64,000 bases of DNA, taken from the NCBI RefSeq assembly GCF_003349955.1, contig NZ_QLKQ01000002.1, positions 1-64,000 on the forward strand. The letters run 5' to 3'. The DNA is from Azospirillum brasilense. GTDB lineage: Bacteria > Pseudomonadota > Alphaproteobacteria > Azospirillales > Azospirillaceae. The notes under the pieces were generated by a model. The model was not told where the DNA came from. It saw only the letters and a list, made by a program, of their open reading frames with translations, and made no database searches. The position numbers were made by a program, and so were the translations under genes. Every line of letters starts with the position of its first letter. Positions within the stretch are counted from its first letter, which is position 1. Shown piece by piece: positions 35,999 to 44,226 of this stretch.

Positions 35999-36871
35999 TT
36001 ACGGGATCAGCGCGCCGAGGTCGAACTCCTTGGCGAAGGCCAGCATGGCGCCGCAGGCGCTGGCGGACGACACGCGCAGCACGCCGTTGCCGACGACGGT
36101 CGGGAACTTGCTCTTCTGCAGCGCCTGCTGGGCGCGCTCCGGATCGGCCACCGTCAGCACCATGCCGGCCAGGAAGGGGCGCGGAACCGCCAGCGCCGGG
36201 TCGCCGGTCCAGCCCCACTGCAGGGCGGCGGGATCGGCGACCACGATGGGGGCGCTGCCGGTCGGCACGACGCGCGCCGGACCCCGCGTCTCCACCGCCG
36301 TGCCGAACAGCCGGGCGTAGGAGGCGGCGGTGGCGTCGGGATCGTCGGCGGCGACGACCAGGGCGGCGAGGCCGGTCACCGTGTTGTCGTGCTGGATCAG
36401 CTCCGGACGCCAGACCACCTCGGGGGTGTGGTGCTGGCACAGGAAGACCCGCCCGCCCCATTCCGACACGCCGTCGATCGGGGTCGTCGTGAAGCGCGCC
36501 TGCTGCGCGCCGCCCGGCAGCTCGACGGGACGGCCGAACTCCAACGGCTCACCCGCCGGATAGCCGGCCTCGACGAGGAGGCGCTGCGCCGCCCGCGCGT
36601 CGTCGGTCTTCAGCGCGGCCGCGGCGATGCCCTCGCGGGTCTTCAGCACGTCGCTGAAAAAGGCGGTGAAGGGGTGCGGCTGTTCGATGGCGAGCAGCTC
36701 CAGATAGTCGCCCGCCCCGAACATCATGGTGTGGTTGGCCGACTTCAGCTCGCCATGCCGGCCCTTCGGCGAGATGGTGAAGCCCATGCGGCGATAGGCG
36801 TCCTGCGCCTTCTCCAGATCGCGGACGACGATGACGAGATGGTCGATGCCGTTGATTCCGTGTGCGCCCAT
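35999..36871 (-). CDS. VOC family (glyoxalase-like) protein
   Basis: This 290-residue protein has a vicinal-oxygen-chelate fold at the N-terminus (GIDHLVIVVRDLEKAQDAYR, a typical glyoxalase opening) and a second, related half. It is of the glyoxalase-like Glyoxalase_3 type. His residues in IDHLV and NHTMMF, and Glu in YLELLAIE, could be metal ligands. The substrate is unknown. The ATG at 36871 has AAGGGG just upstream. It is in the same direction as the MFS and thioesterase genes with gaps of about 100 bases, so a loose operon is possible. Confidence 0.82.
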   Translation of the reverse strand: MGAHGINGIDHLVIVVRDLEKAQDAYRRMGFTISPKGRHGELKSANHTMMFGAGDYLELLAIEQPHPFTAFFSDVLKTREGIAAAALKTDDARAAQRLLVEAGYPAGEPLEFGRPVELPGGAQQARFTTTPIDGVSEWGGRVFLCQHHTPEVVWRPELIQHDNTVTGLAALVVAADDPDATAASYARLFGTAVETRGPARVVPTGSAPIVVADPAALQWGWTGDPALAVPRPFLAGMVLTVADPERAQQALQKSKFPTVVGNGVLRVSSASACGAMLAFAKEFDLGALIP

Positions 36872-36974
36872 GCCCCTTGGCCCTCCGCTTTGCCGGCTTT
36901 TCGCGTTCGGCCAGCCATAGTGCAAGGGGGCGGCGCGATGCAATAGTCAGGGCGCAATAGTCAGGGCGTAAGGG

Positions 36975-37487
36975 TCAGGGCGCCAGCGGCCGCTCGCGCC
37001 ACGCAGCGACGGCGTCCGGCATGGGCGGTGATTCCCCATGCTCGCCGTGGATCGCCAGGATGTCCGCCGGGGGAACCACGGCGCCGCGCGCCACGAAGGC
37101 GCCCTGCACCACGGCCAGCGCCGCCGTGCCCGTGGCGGTCTCCACCCGATGCTCGATGAAGAAATACTTGTCGTCCCAGCACAGCACGCGGGTCGCCAGC
37201 TCGAAGCGTTGGAAGGGCGCCAGCGGGCGGCGGAAGCGCAGGTTGGCGGCGCCGATCACCGGTTGCCAGCGGTGGCGCAGGATCGACCGCCCCATGCCGG
37301 AGCGCAGCATCAGATCGACGCGCCCCAGGTCCATGACGCTGAAATAGCGGGCGTTGGTCATGTGCAGGTTGAGGTCGAGGTCGGTCGGCCACACCCGGAA
37401 GCGCAGCCGCGCCGGTTCCAGGAACCCCACCGGCCGCCCCGTTAGAGCGGCCACGATGACGGCGATCAGGCGGAACAGCAAATTCAT
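36975..37487 (-). CDS. Hotdog-fold acyl-CoA thioesterase-like protein
   Basis: This 170-residue protein has a hydrophobic N-terminal segment (MNLLFRLIAVIVAALTG) and a hotdog thioesterase core. The core has the block WPTDLDLNLHMTNARYFSVM, where Asp and Asn are typical of the 4HBT_2 group. ATG at 37487 is chosen because GGAGGGG lies just upstream. The next genes upstream are a MerR regulator, an acyl-CoA ligase and, divergently, an SCP2 protein. A role in fatty acyl-CoA turnover at the membrane is therefore plausible. The exact acyl substrate cannot be read. Confidence 0.82.
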   Translation of the reverse strand: MNLLFRLIAVIVAALTGRPVGFLEPARLRFRVWPTDLDLNLHMTNARYFSVMDLGRVDLMLRSGMGRSILRHRWQPVIGAANLRFRRPLAPFQRFELATRVLCWDDKYFFIEHRVETATGTAALAVVQGAFVARGAVVPPADILAIHGEHGESPPMPDAVAAWRERPLAP

Positions 37488-37533
37488 AACCCCATCCCCT
37501 CCGGCTTGACCGGGCGGACGGGACCGCACCGGC

Positions 37534-37926
37534 TCAGGCGCTCTTCGACGCCAACCCGCGCTCGTCCAGCGCGGCCTGCACCTGGGCTCCGATCTCCCGC
37601 AGTTCGCCCACGGTCGCCTCCAGGTCCTGGCGCTGCTGCTCCAGGTCCTTCAGCCGCGCGTCGATGCGCTTCTGCAGGACCTTCAATTGCTCCACCCCGC
37701 CATCGACGTTGTAGAGGTCGAGATACTCGCGGATCTCCGCCAGCGAGAAGCCCAGCCGCTTGCCCCGCAGGATCAGCTTCAGCCGGGCGCGGTCGCGCTT
37801 GGTGTAGACGCGGTTGTTGCCCAGGCGGTTGGGCGACAGCAGCCCCTTCACTTCGTAGAAGCGGAGGGCGCGCGGCGTGATGCCCAGTTCCTCCGCCAAC
37901 TGATTGACCGTGTAGAGCTGTTCCAT
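37534..37926 (-). CDS. MerR-family transcriptional regulator (LiuR-like)
   Basis: This 130-residue regulator has an N-terminal MerR helix-turn-helix and wing (YTVNQLAEELGITPRALRFY then NRLGNNRVYTKRDRARLKLI) and a C-terminal dimerisation coiled coil (about residues 78-115, with LKDLEQQRQDLEATVGEL). There is no metal-binding cysteine cluster. MerR proteins of this short type regulate acyl-CoA and branched-chain catabolism in proteobacteria (LiuR group). The gene lies 138 bases downstream of the acyl-CoA ligase. A palindrome fitting that group lies before the ligase at 39946-39963, so it probably controls its neighbours. Confidence 0.85.
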   Translation of the reverse strand: MEQLYTVNQLAEELGITPRALRFYEVKGLLSPNRLGNNRVYTKRDRARLKLILRGKRLGFSLAEIREYLDLYNVDGGVEQLKVLQKRIDARLKDLEQQRQDLEATVGELREIGAQVQAALDERGLASKSA

Positions 37927-38064
37927 GGTGGGGGGCACGCCTTCCGTCACGTCGCGCCGCGGCGGCGTGGGGGAAGCGATGGCCGCTCGCTCCACGCCGC
38001 CGGACGGCGTCTCCGTTCCTACCACACACGCCGCGATGTGACAAAGCCGCGCGCCCTTCCCCGG

Positions 38065-39783
38065 TCACCCCTCGGGCTGCTGCAACGATTCGGCGATCAG
38101 TTCCTTCTTCGACAGCTTGCCGACCGCCGTCTTGGGCAGCTCGGCGCGGAACTCGATGTGCTTCGGCATCTCGATCCGCGAGATCTTGTCGCGCAGGAAG
38201 TCCTTCAACCGTTCGGCGGTCAGGTCGGCACCGGGCCGGAGCTGGACGAAGGCCTTCGGGCTCTGGCCGCGGTAGTCGTCGGGGACGCCGATGACGCAGA
38301 CGGCGACAACGTCCGGGTGCTGGTAGATGGCCTCCTCGATCACCCTCGGATAGACGTTGTAGCCGCCGCAGAGGATCAGGTCCTTCAGCCGGTCGAGCAG
38401 GAAGACGTAGCCGTCCTCGTCCATCACCCCGACGTCCCCGGTGAACAGCCAGCCGCCGACGATGGTGCGCCGGCTCTCCTCGTCCTTGTTCCAGTAGCCG
38501 GCCATGACGTTGGGACCGGACAGCACGACCTGCCCCTTCTCACCGGGCGGCAACACGCGGTCGGGATCGTCCAGCGCGCGGATCTGCACCATGATGCCGG
38601 GCAGCGGCAGGCCGATGGAGCCCTCCTTGTTGACCCCGGTCAGCGGGTTGCAGGCGCAGACCGGCGACGCCTCGCTGAGGCCGTAGCCCTCGACCAGCAC
38701 GCAGCCGGTGGCCTCCTCGAACTGGCGCTTCAGCTCCGTCGGCAGAGGCGCCCCGCCGGAGATGCAATAGCGGATCGACCGCATCGAATACCGCGCCACG
38801 TCGGGATGGCTCAGCAGCGCCTTGTACATGGTCGGCACGCCGGGCAGCAGCGTCGGCTTGCGCCGCGCGATGGTCTTCAGCACCTGCGGCGTGTCGAAAC
38901 GCGGCAGCATGACCAGCTCCGCCCCCGCCGCCAGCCCCATGTTCAGGATCACCGTCATGGCGAAGACGTGGAAGAAGGGCAGGACGGCGAGCATCCGCTC
39001 CTCGCCCAGCGCCATGCCGGGGAACCAGGCCTGCACCTGCCGGGCGTTGGCCACGAGGTTGGCGTGGGTCAGCATCGCCCCCTTGGGCACGCCGGTGGTC
39101 CCGCCGGTGTATTGCAGCACCGCGACGTCGCGCCGCGGGTCCAGCCGCACCGGCGGCATCAAGCCGTCGTTGGCGAGCAGCGCGTCGAAGTCCACATGCC
39201 GCCCGTCCTGGGGAATGCTGGCCAACTCGCTGCGCTTCAGCACGCGGAACAGCACGCTCTTCACCGGCGGCAGGATGGAGGCCATGCGGCAAACGACCAC
39301 CGTCTTCAGCCGCGTGCGGTCCAGCATCGCCTCGATGCGCGGGTAGATCTGCTTCAGATCGAGCGTGACCATGATCTCGGTCCCGGAATCCTCGATCTGG
39401 TGCTCCAGCTCCCGCTCGACGTAGAGCGGGTTGTAGTTCACCACCGTGCCGCCGGCCTTCAAGATCGCGAAATAGGCGATCACGTAGGTCGGCGTGTTCG
39501 GCAGGCACAGCCCCACCCGGACGCCCGGTTTCACCCCCAGCGCCGCGAAGCCCTTGGCCGCCCGGTTCACCAGCCCCAGCACCTCCGCGTAGCGGTAGCG
39601 GCGGCCGAGGAAATCCAGGCAGGGACGGTCGGCGTAGCGGCGGGCGGCCTCCTCGAACAGCTCGGCCAGCGGCATCACGGCGATCGGCTGGTCCCAGGCG
39701 ATGCCCTCGGGGTAGTGGGCCAGCCAGGGATGGGCCGGTGTGTCGTCCCCGATGCTGCCCCGGCGCGCAAGATTCTCGGTCAT
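38065..39783 (-). CDS. fadD: Long-chain fatty-acid-CoA ligase
   Basis: This 572-residue adenylate-forming enzyme is predicted to activate fatty acids to acyl-CoA. The AMP-binding motif YTGGTTGVPKGAM, the GYGLSEASP motif, the WLFTGDVGVMDEDGYVFLLD region and the C-terminal lysine region (PKTAVGKLSKKELI) are all intact. The start at 39783 fits the family. Divergently, 235 bases away, lies an SCP2 lipid-carrier gene, and the shared interval holds a MerR-type palindrome. The symbol is by analogy; chain-length preference is not visible. Confidence 0.9.
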   Translation of the reverse strand: MTENLARRGSIGDDTPAHPWLAHYPEGIAWDQPIAVMPLAELFEEAARRYADRPCLDFLGRRYRYAEVLGLVNRAAKGFAALGVKPGVRVGLCLPNTPTYVIAYFAILKAGGTVVNYNPLYVERELEHQIEDSGTEIMVTLDLKQIYPRIEAMLDRTRLKTVVVCRMASILPPVKSVLFRVLKRSELASIPQDGRHVDFDALLANDGLMPPVRLDPRRDVAVLQYTGGTTGVPKGAMLTHANLVANARQVQAWFPGMALGEERMLAVLPFFHVFAMTVILNMGLAAGAELVMLPRFDTPQVLKTIARRKPTLLPGVPTMYKALLSHPDVARYSMRSIRYCISGGAPLPTELKRQFEEATGCVLVEGYGLSEASPVCACNPLTGVNKEGSIGLPLPGIMVQIRALDDPDRVLPPGEKGQVVLSGPNVMAGYWNKDEESRRTIVGGWLFTGDVGVMDEDGYVFLLDRLKDLILCGGYNVYPRVIEEAIYQHPDVVAVCVIGVPDDYRGQSPKAFVQLRPGADLTAERLKDFLRDKISRIEMPKHIEFRAELPKTAVGKLSKKELIAESLQQPEG

Positions 39784-39945
39784 CTCCGATCCTCCCGGCT
39801 GCGCGGCGGTCAGGACAAGCGGCGGCGGAAAGCGGAGCGGTGCGTTCGGAGCCCGGGCGCGGCGGTGGTCTGCATGGTTTCACTCCCCTCGATTGATTTG
39901 ATGATTCCCGGATCGTTGAGGCGCCGGAAACGTTTTGGTTATGAC

Positions 39946-39963
39946 GTTGACGTAAACGTAAAC
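39946..39963. promoter_or_regulatory. Candidate MerR/LiuR operator between fadD and the SCP2 gene
   Basis: GTTGACGT-AA-ACGTAAAC is an 18-base palindrome with one mismatch. TTGACG within it can serve as a -35 box, with TACTGT 17 bases downstream at 39970-39975 as -10 on the plus strand. MerR proteins bind between such boxes. The form resembles LiuR-type sites as I recall them. Binding is inferred. Confidence 0.5.
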
Positions 39964-40017
39964 TCCACTTACTGTCAAGATCCGACAAACACGAATCCAG
40001 GGGAGAGAGGCCGATCC

Positions 40018-40326
40018 ATGGTTGAGGACATCCTGCGCGAACTCCAGTCCCGCTCCACCAGCTTCCGCAGCCTGAAGGCCGACGTCCGCTTCGCGCTGGA
40101 GGACGGCGAGGCGGTGCGTGTCAACGCCCGCGAGACGCCCGTCGCCATCGCGCGGGAGGATGCCGCGGACGCCGATCCCGACTGCACCATCCGCATCTCC
40201 GCCGAGAATCTGAAGAAGCTGATGGACGGGCGGCTGAACCCGATGCTGGCCTTCACCATGGGCAAGCTGAAGGTGGACGGCTCGATGGGCGTCGCCATGA
40301 AGCTGGCGCAGCTCCTCGACGACTGA
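40018..40326 (+). CDS. SCP2 sterol-binding domain protein
   Basis: This 102-residue protein is a bare SCP2 (sterol carrier protein 2) domain: an N-terminal helix, the strand block VRFALEDGEAVRVNARE, and the C-terminal CTIRISAENLKKLMDGRL then AFTMGKLKVDGSMGVAMKL motif. Such proteins bind fatty acyl-CoA or other lipids in the cytosol. The ATG at 40018 follows GGGGAGAGAGG. It is divergent from the acyl-CoA ligase across the candidate operator, suggesting co-regulation in lipid use. Confidence 0.9.
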   Translation: MVEDILRELQSRSTSFRSLKADVRFALEDGEAVRVNARETPVAIAREDAADADPDCTIRISAENLKKLMDGRLNPMLAFTMGKLKVDGSMGVAMKLAQLLDD

Positions 40327-40405
40327 GCGCCCACGACCGGGCGACGGAGCCGGACGGCGGCACCATAAGCCGCCGCCGTATAATGAACACAGGGAGGGAA
40401 CACCC

Positions 40406-41038
40406 ATGACGCACGCCCTGCGCGCGGCGCTGGCGGCCGCCGGCCTGCTGCTGTCCGCGACCGCGGCCCAGGCGGCCGAGCCGCGCACGCTGACCTACCG
40501 CATTCTGATGGGCGACGATCCGGTCGGCACGGAAACCGTCCGGCTGGAGCCCCAGGGCGACGTGACCAAGGTCGCCGTCACCGCCTCGACGCGGGTGAAG
40601 GTGCTGTTCATCAACTTCCGCTACGACCACAAGCGGGAGGAGGTCTGGAAGGGCCGGACGCTCGACTCCATGAGCGCCCAGACCGACGACGACGGCACGC
40701 CCCACGCCATCCGGATGATGCGGACCGGCGGCGGCTATTCCGTCACGGTGGATGGCAAGGCTGGACAGGCTGGCGCCGACACCCTACCCCTGACGCTGTG
40801 GACCCCGGAGGTGCTGAAGCGCCCCACCCTGCTCTCGGTCGTCGACGGCAAGCCCTACAGCGTGCGCGCCGACCTTGTCGGCACCGAGACGCTGACCGTC
40901 GGCGGGCGCCCGGTGGCGGCGCAGCATCACCGCATCTCCGGCGACGTGGAGCGCGATCTGTGGTTCGACGCGCAGGGCACGCTTTTGAAGACCCGCTTCA
41001 AGCGCAGCGGCTACGATGTTACCTACATCCTGGATTGA
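40406..41038 (+). CDS. Periplasmic DUF6134-type protein
   Basis: This 210-residue protein has a clear signal peptide (LRAALAAAGLLLSATAAQA, cleavage near AQA-AEP). A beta-rich domain (TYRILMGDDPVGTETVRLEPQ, and a WFDAQGTLLKTRFK ending) is typical of the small periplasmic family DUF6134, related to DUF3108. Function is not known. AGGGAGGG lies before the ATG at 40406. It follows the SCP2 gene by 79 bases in the same direction, so it may belong to the same transcript. Confidence 0.78.
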   Translation: MTHALRAALAAAGLLLSATAAQAAEPRTLTYRILMGDDPVGTETVRLEPQGDVTKVAVTASTRVKVLFINFRYDHKREEVWKGRTLDSMSAQTDDDGTPHAIRMMRTGGGYSVTVDGKAGQAGADTLPLTLWTPEVLKRPTLLSVVDGKPYSVRADLVGTETLTVGGRPVAAQHHRISGDVERDLWFDAQGTLLKTRFKRSGYDVTYILD

Positions 41039-41061
41039 GATGTGTTCTGCGTGAGGGTGTG

Positions 41062-41346
41062 ATGCCGCTGTTCGTGTTCCCCGACGACCCGTCCTGGAAC
41101 GAGGAGGCCGACGCCGTGGAGTTCGCGGTGGAGGTCGGGGAGTATCACGGGCGGGTGTTCGTCCCGCGCCGCGCCCTGCAAACCCTCGCCGGCCATCTGC
41201 CGAAACCGGACGAGGCCCTGCAGTATGTCTGCATGAACCGCCCGGTCTTCGATAAGGCGGTGGAGGCCCGCATCATGGACCGCAAGCTCGACCCGGATGC
41301 GAACGTCCATTTGACGGCGCGGGATGTGCGGCGGGTGGCGCCGTAG
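41062..41346 (+). CDS. DUF1488-like small protein
   Basis: This small acidic protein of 94 residues begins MPLFVFPDDPSWNEEADAVE and continues with a compact domain pattern (GRVFVPRRALQTLAG). It resembles DUF1488 family proteins, whose function is unknown. It starts 23 bases after the upstream stop; a GTG one codon upstream is also possible. No signal or membrane segment is present. The family assignment rests on pattern memory. Confidence 0.65.
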   Translation: MPLFVFPDDPSWNEEADAVEFAVEVGEYHGRVFVPRRALQTLAGHLPKPDEALQYVCMNRPVFDKAVEARIMDRKLDPDANVHLTARDVRRVAP

Positions 41347-41380
41347 ACCGTAAGTGGTCGCGTCGAGCCCCCACCCAAAC

Positions 41381-41437
41381 CCTCCCCCGCTTTGCAGGGG
41401 AGGGCCTTTCTCCTCCCCCTGCGAAAGCGGGGGGAGG
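41381..41437. repeat. REP-like inverted repeat between convergent genes
   Basis: Arms of about 23-26 bases rich in CCTCCCCC/GGGGGAGG pair around an eight-base centre with a few mismatches. It is the CCTCCCC-type extragenic palindrome common in alphaproteobacteria. It lies between the DUF1488 gene and the ABC ATPase gene. Confidence 0.65.
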
Positions 41438-41470
41438 CCGGGAGGGGGGCCCTACACGACCACCCCACCC

Positions 41471-42238
41471 TCAAATGCTGTAATTGTCCGCGATCCCCGA
41501 CCGCAGCTGCTCCACCTGCTCGCGGAAGCCGCCGCTCTCGCGGCCCGGATCGTTGCGCACGTCCTGGACGATGCGCGCCGGGCTGCCGCCCAGCACGATG
41601 ATCCGGTCGGCGAGATGCACCGCCTCCTCCAGATCGTGCGTGACGAACAGCACCGTCTTGCCGGTCTCGCGGTGGATGCGCAGCAACTCGTCCTGAAGCC
41701 CGTGCCGGGTGATGGCGTCGAGCGCGCCGAACGGCTCGTCCATCAGAAGGATGTCGGGATCGACGGCCAGGGCACGGGCGATGCCGACGCGCTGGCGCTG
41801 GCCGCCCGACAGCTCGTAGGGCCAGCGCCGCCCGTAATCGTCCAGCCGGACGAGACGCAGCGCGGCGGCCACCCGCTCCTCCCGCTCGGTGGTGGAGATC
41901 GGCAGCCCCTCCAGCCCGAAGCGGACGTTCTTGGCGACCCGCCGCCAGGGCAGCAGGCGGGCGTCCTGGAAGACGAGGCTGACCGGGCGGTGGCCCGGCT
42001 TCTTCGTCTCGTGGATGGTCACGGCACCGGCGCGTGCCGTGTGCAGCCCGGCGACGACGCGCAGCAGGGTGGATTTGCCGACGCCGGACGGTCCGACGAT
42101 GGCGACGAAGCTGCCGCGCTCGATGGACAGATCGACGTCCACCAGGACCGGCGGGGCCTCGGCGCCGTAGCCGATGGCGACGCCCTTCAAGTCGATCACA
42201 GCGGAGCCGTTCACTTTTGCGCCGTTCACTTTTGCCAC
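41471..42238 (-). CDS. Sulfonate/taurine-type ABC transporter ATPase
   Basis: This 255-residue ABC ATPase is of the NitT/TauT group. Walker A is GPSGVGKST, the Q-loop is in VFQDARLLPW, the signature is LSGGQRQRVG, Walker B is ILLMDEPFG and the H-loop is in VTHDLEEA. No ATG start exists. GTG at 42238, 42229 or 42214 is possible, all around the stop of the permease gene, and a 15-base tandem repeat covers this junction. It forms an operon with the permease and binding protein. The sulfur assimilation genes directly upstream suggest organosulfonate import; nitrate is an alternative for this family. Confidence 0.88.
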   Translation of the reverse strand: MAKVNGAKVNGSAVIDLKGVAIGYGAEAPPVLVDVDLSIERGSFVAIVGPSGVGKSTLLRVVAGLHTARAGAVTIHETKKPGHRPVSLVFQDARLLPWRRVAKNVRFGLEGLPISTTEREERVAAALRLVRLDDYGRRWPYELSGGQRQRVGIARALAVDPDILLMDEPFGALDAITRHGLQDELLRIHRETGKTVLFVTHDLEEAVHLADRIIVLGGSPARIVQDVRNDPGRESGGFREQVEQLRSGIADNYSI

Positions 42239-42990
42239 GCGAGCACCCGCTGCTGAACCTGCATGAACAGGAAGTCGCACACGCCGTAGAGCGCCGCGAT
42301 GGTGACCATGTAGAGCACGACGATGTGCGTGGCGAGCAGGCCGGAGGCGTCGGACATGCGCGCGCCCAGGCCGGAGATGCCGAACAGCTCCGCCGCCACC
42401 ACCGTCATCCAGCCCTGCCCCAGCCCGGCGCGCACGCCGGACAGGATGCCCGGCAGCGCGCCGGGCAGGACGATCTTGAACAGGCGCGGGATCAGCCCGC
42501 CCTGCCCGAAGGCGTGGCCGAGTTCGATCAGGTCCTTGTCCACCCCGCGCACCGCGCTGTAAGTGGCGTAGTAGTTGATCCAGAAGACCGTCAGGGCGAT
42601 CAGGAAGGTCGCCGCCGACTTGCTGACGCCGAACCAGATGATGGCGAAGGGAATCCAGGCGATGGACGGAATGGGGCGTAGCATACGCACCACCCACGCC
42701 TGGAAGGCGTCCCAGACGCCCCAGGTCGCCGCCGCCGTGCCGAAGGTGATGCCCAGGACGGTGCCGAGCGCCAGCCCGGACAGGTAGTGCGACAGGCTGG
42801 CGAAGACCATCGCCTGCCAGGTGCCGGACCGGAACTCCGCCAGGAAGGCGCCGGGCACGGCGCTGGGCGACGGCAGCAGCCCGGCGGGCACGATGCCGCT
42901 GCGCGCCAGCGCTTCCCAGGCGAGCAGGAAAGCGCCGACGCCGAGCGCCGACAGGGCGATGGAGCTGTGAAGCTTCAGCGGTTGACGCAT
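42226..42990 (-). CDS. Sulfonate/taurine-type ABC transporter permease
   Basis: This 254-residue inner-membrane permease is of the BPD_transp_1 family. It has six predicted helices and the cytoplasmic EAA-like loop (ELGHAFGQGGLIPRLFKIVLPGALPGILSG) that docks on the ATPase. It lies in the order binding protein, permease, ATPase, with five bases to the gene before it. Its last codons overlap the GTG start of the ATPase. The pattern is TauC/SsuC-like; the substrate is inferred from the sulfur context. Confidence 0.9.
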   Translation of the reverse strand: MRQPLKLHSSIALSALGVGAFLLAWEALARSGIVPAGLLPSPSAVPGAFLAEFRSGTWQAMVFASLSHYLSGLALGTVLGITFGTAAATWGVWDAFQAWVVRMLRPIPSIAWIPFAIIWFGVSKSAATFLIALTVFWINYYATYSAVRGVDKDLIELGHAFGQGGLIPRLFKIVLPGALPGILSGVRAGLGQGWMTVVAAELFGISGLGARMSDASGLLATHIVVLYMVTIAALYGVCDFLFMQVQQRVLAWQK

Positions 42991-42995
42991 CGCGC

Positions 42996-44027
42996 TTACT
43001 TCGCGGCGGCCGCGTCGTAGAAGCGGAAGTCGAAGGCCTCCGCCACCGGGATGGTGCCCTCGGCCGAGCCGATCTCCTTGGCGTAGGCCATCATCTGCTC
43101 GACCGCCGGAACGACACCGTGCGGGTCGGCGACGAACTTGGAGCCCGGCGAGCGGAAGGCGGCCTCCAGCGTGGCCGGCTCCATCAGGCCCTTGCCCAGA
43201 TACTCGTTGGCGACCTTGGCGGAGCGGGCCGGGTCCTTGGCGATCAGGTCCACGGCGCGGATGTGCGCCTTGAGCAGGCGGGTCAGCGCCTCGCCATGCT
43301 CCTTGGCGACCGGGCCGCGGACCGCGATGACGGTGCCGGGCTGGTTCGGGAACATCTCCGCGCCGGTGGCGAGCAGACCGACGTTCGGGTCGACCTTCTG
43401 GGTCACGGTCACCGTCGGCTCACGGATCGTCGCGGCGTCGAGGGCGCCGGCGAGCAGGGCCTGCTGGGTCTTCTCGATGCCCATGGAGATGATCTCCACA
43501 TTGGCCGGGTCGACCTTCACCACCTTGAACAGCCAGTGGCGCAGCACCGTGTCGGGGACCGAGCCCGGCGGCTGCGTGCCGATCTTGACCTTGCGGCCGC
43601 TGTCGGCGACGAACTTCGCGATCGAGTCCGCGGTGGCCTTGCCGCCCAGCGCCTTGGCGAACTCGCCGCGGCTGGCCACGACCATCTCCTCGACCGCCGA
43701 GTTGGCGATCACCGACACGTCGGCGCCCTTGGAGCGGGCGACCAGGACCGGGGCGACGCCGGCGTAGAGCAGGTCGATCTTGCCGGCGGCCATCGCCTGG
43801 ATCGCGTGCGGACCGGATTCGAACTTGGTCAGCTTCAGATCGATGCCCGCCTCGCGCGCCCAGCCTTCCCCTTCCAGGATGAACAGCGGAGCGGCGGCAA
43901 GGATGGGGATGTAGCCGACCTCCAGCTTCACCGGATCGGCGGCGCGGAGCGCGCCGGGCGTGAAGGCGGCCAGGGAGGCGACGGCGGCCACGGCCAGCAT
44001 CGCGGAGCGTCGGGTCAGGGTGGTCAT
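42996..44027 (-). CDS. Sulfonate/taurine-type ABC transporter binding protein
   Basis: This 343-residue periplasmic binding protein of the NMT1/THI5-like (SsuA/TauA) fold has a Tat-like or Sec signal (MTTLTRRSAMLAVAAVASLA). The mature domain has the family blocks VGYIPILAAAPLFILEGEGW and GPHAIQAMAAGKIDLLYAGV. The ATG at 44027 has GAGGA upstream. The upstream interval carries palindromes and TGTGAAAT half-sites shared with the cysH/cysG promoter region. A terminator separates it from cysNC. Confidence 0.88.
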   Translation of the reverse strand: MTTLTRRSAMLAVAAVASLAAFTPGALRAADPVKLEVGYIPILAAAPLFILEGEGWAREAGIDLKLTKFESGPHAIQAMAAGKIDLLYAGVAPVLVARSKGADVSVIANSAVEEMVVASRGEFAKALGGKATADSIAKFVADSGRKVKIGTQPPGSVPDTVLRHWLFKVVKVDPANVEIISMGIEKTQQALLAGALDAATIREPTVTVTQKVDPNVGLLATGAEMFPNQPGTVIAVRGPVAKEHGEALTRLLKAHIRAVDLIAKDPARSAKVANEYLGKGLMEPATLEAAFRSPGSKFVADPHGVVPAVEQMMAYAKEIGSAEGTIPVAEAFDFRFYDAAAAK

Positions 44028-44096
44028 GGTTCCATCCTCGCAGGAAATTGCCCGCCTATTTAGCACATCTCCTATCGGAAGGAAGAGCGAATTGAA

Positions 44097-44151
44097 CATC
44101 ATTGGATGATGAAATTGGCAATTTCACATAATGAGATTCAATGTGTGAAAT
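44097..44151. promoter_or_regulatory. Cluster of small palindromes before the sulfonate transporter
   Basis: Three overlapping palindromic elements lie here: CATCAT-TGG-ATGATG (44097-44111), AAATT-GGC-AATTT (44112-44124), and the inverted pair ATTTCACA / TGTGAAAT (44121-44128 and 44144-44151). They sit in the AT-rich promoter region of the binding-protein gene. They may be operators of a sulfur regulator. Confidence 0.45.
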
Positions 44152-44168
44152 TCGATCCACAATAGGAA

Positions 44169-44200
44169 AAAGCCCCTTCGCGGGAACGCGAAGGGGCTTT
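44169..44200 (-). terminator. Terminator after cysNC
   Basis: A perfect 14-bp stem (AAAGCCCCTTCGCG with its complement) and a GGAA loop, with A and T tracts at the ends, lie 27 bases beyond the cysNC stop. Confidence 0.85.
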
Positions 44201-44226
44201 CCATTCGAAACGGAGGACGGGAACCG

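Noticed and set aside
37687-40017. Long plus-strand frame running into the SCP2 gene
   Set aside because: Only its last 102 codons form the SCP2 domain, and a proper ATG with ribosome-binding site lies at 40018. The upstream part is antisense to MerR and fadD.
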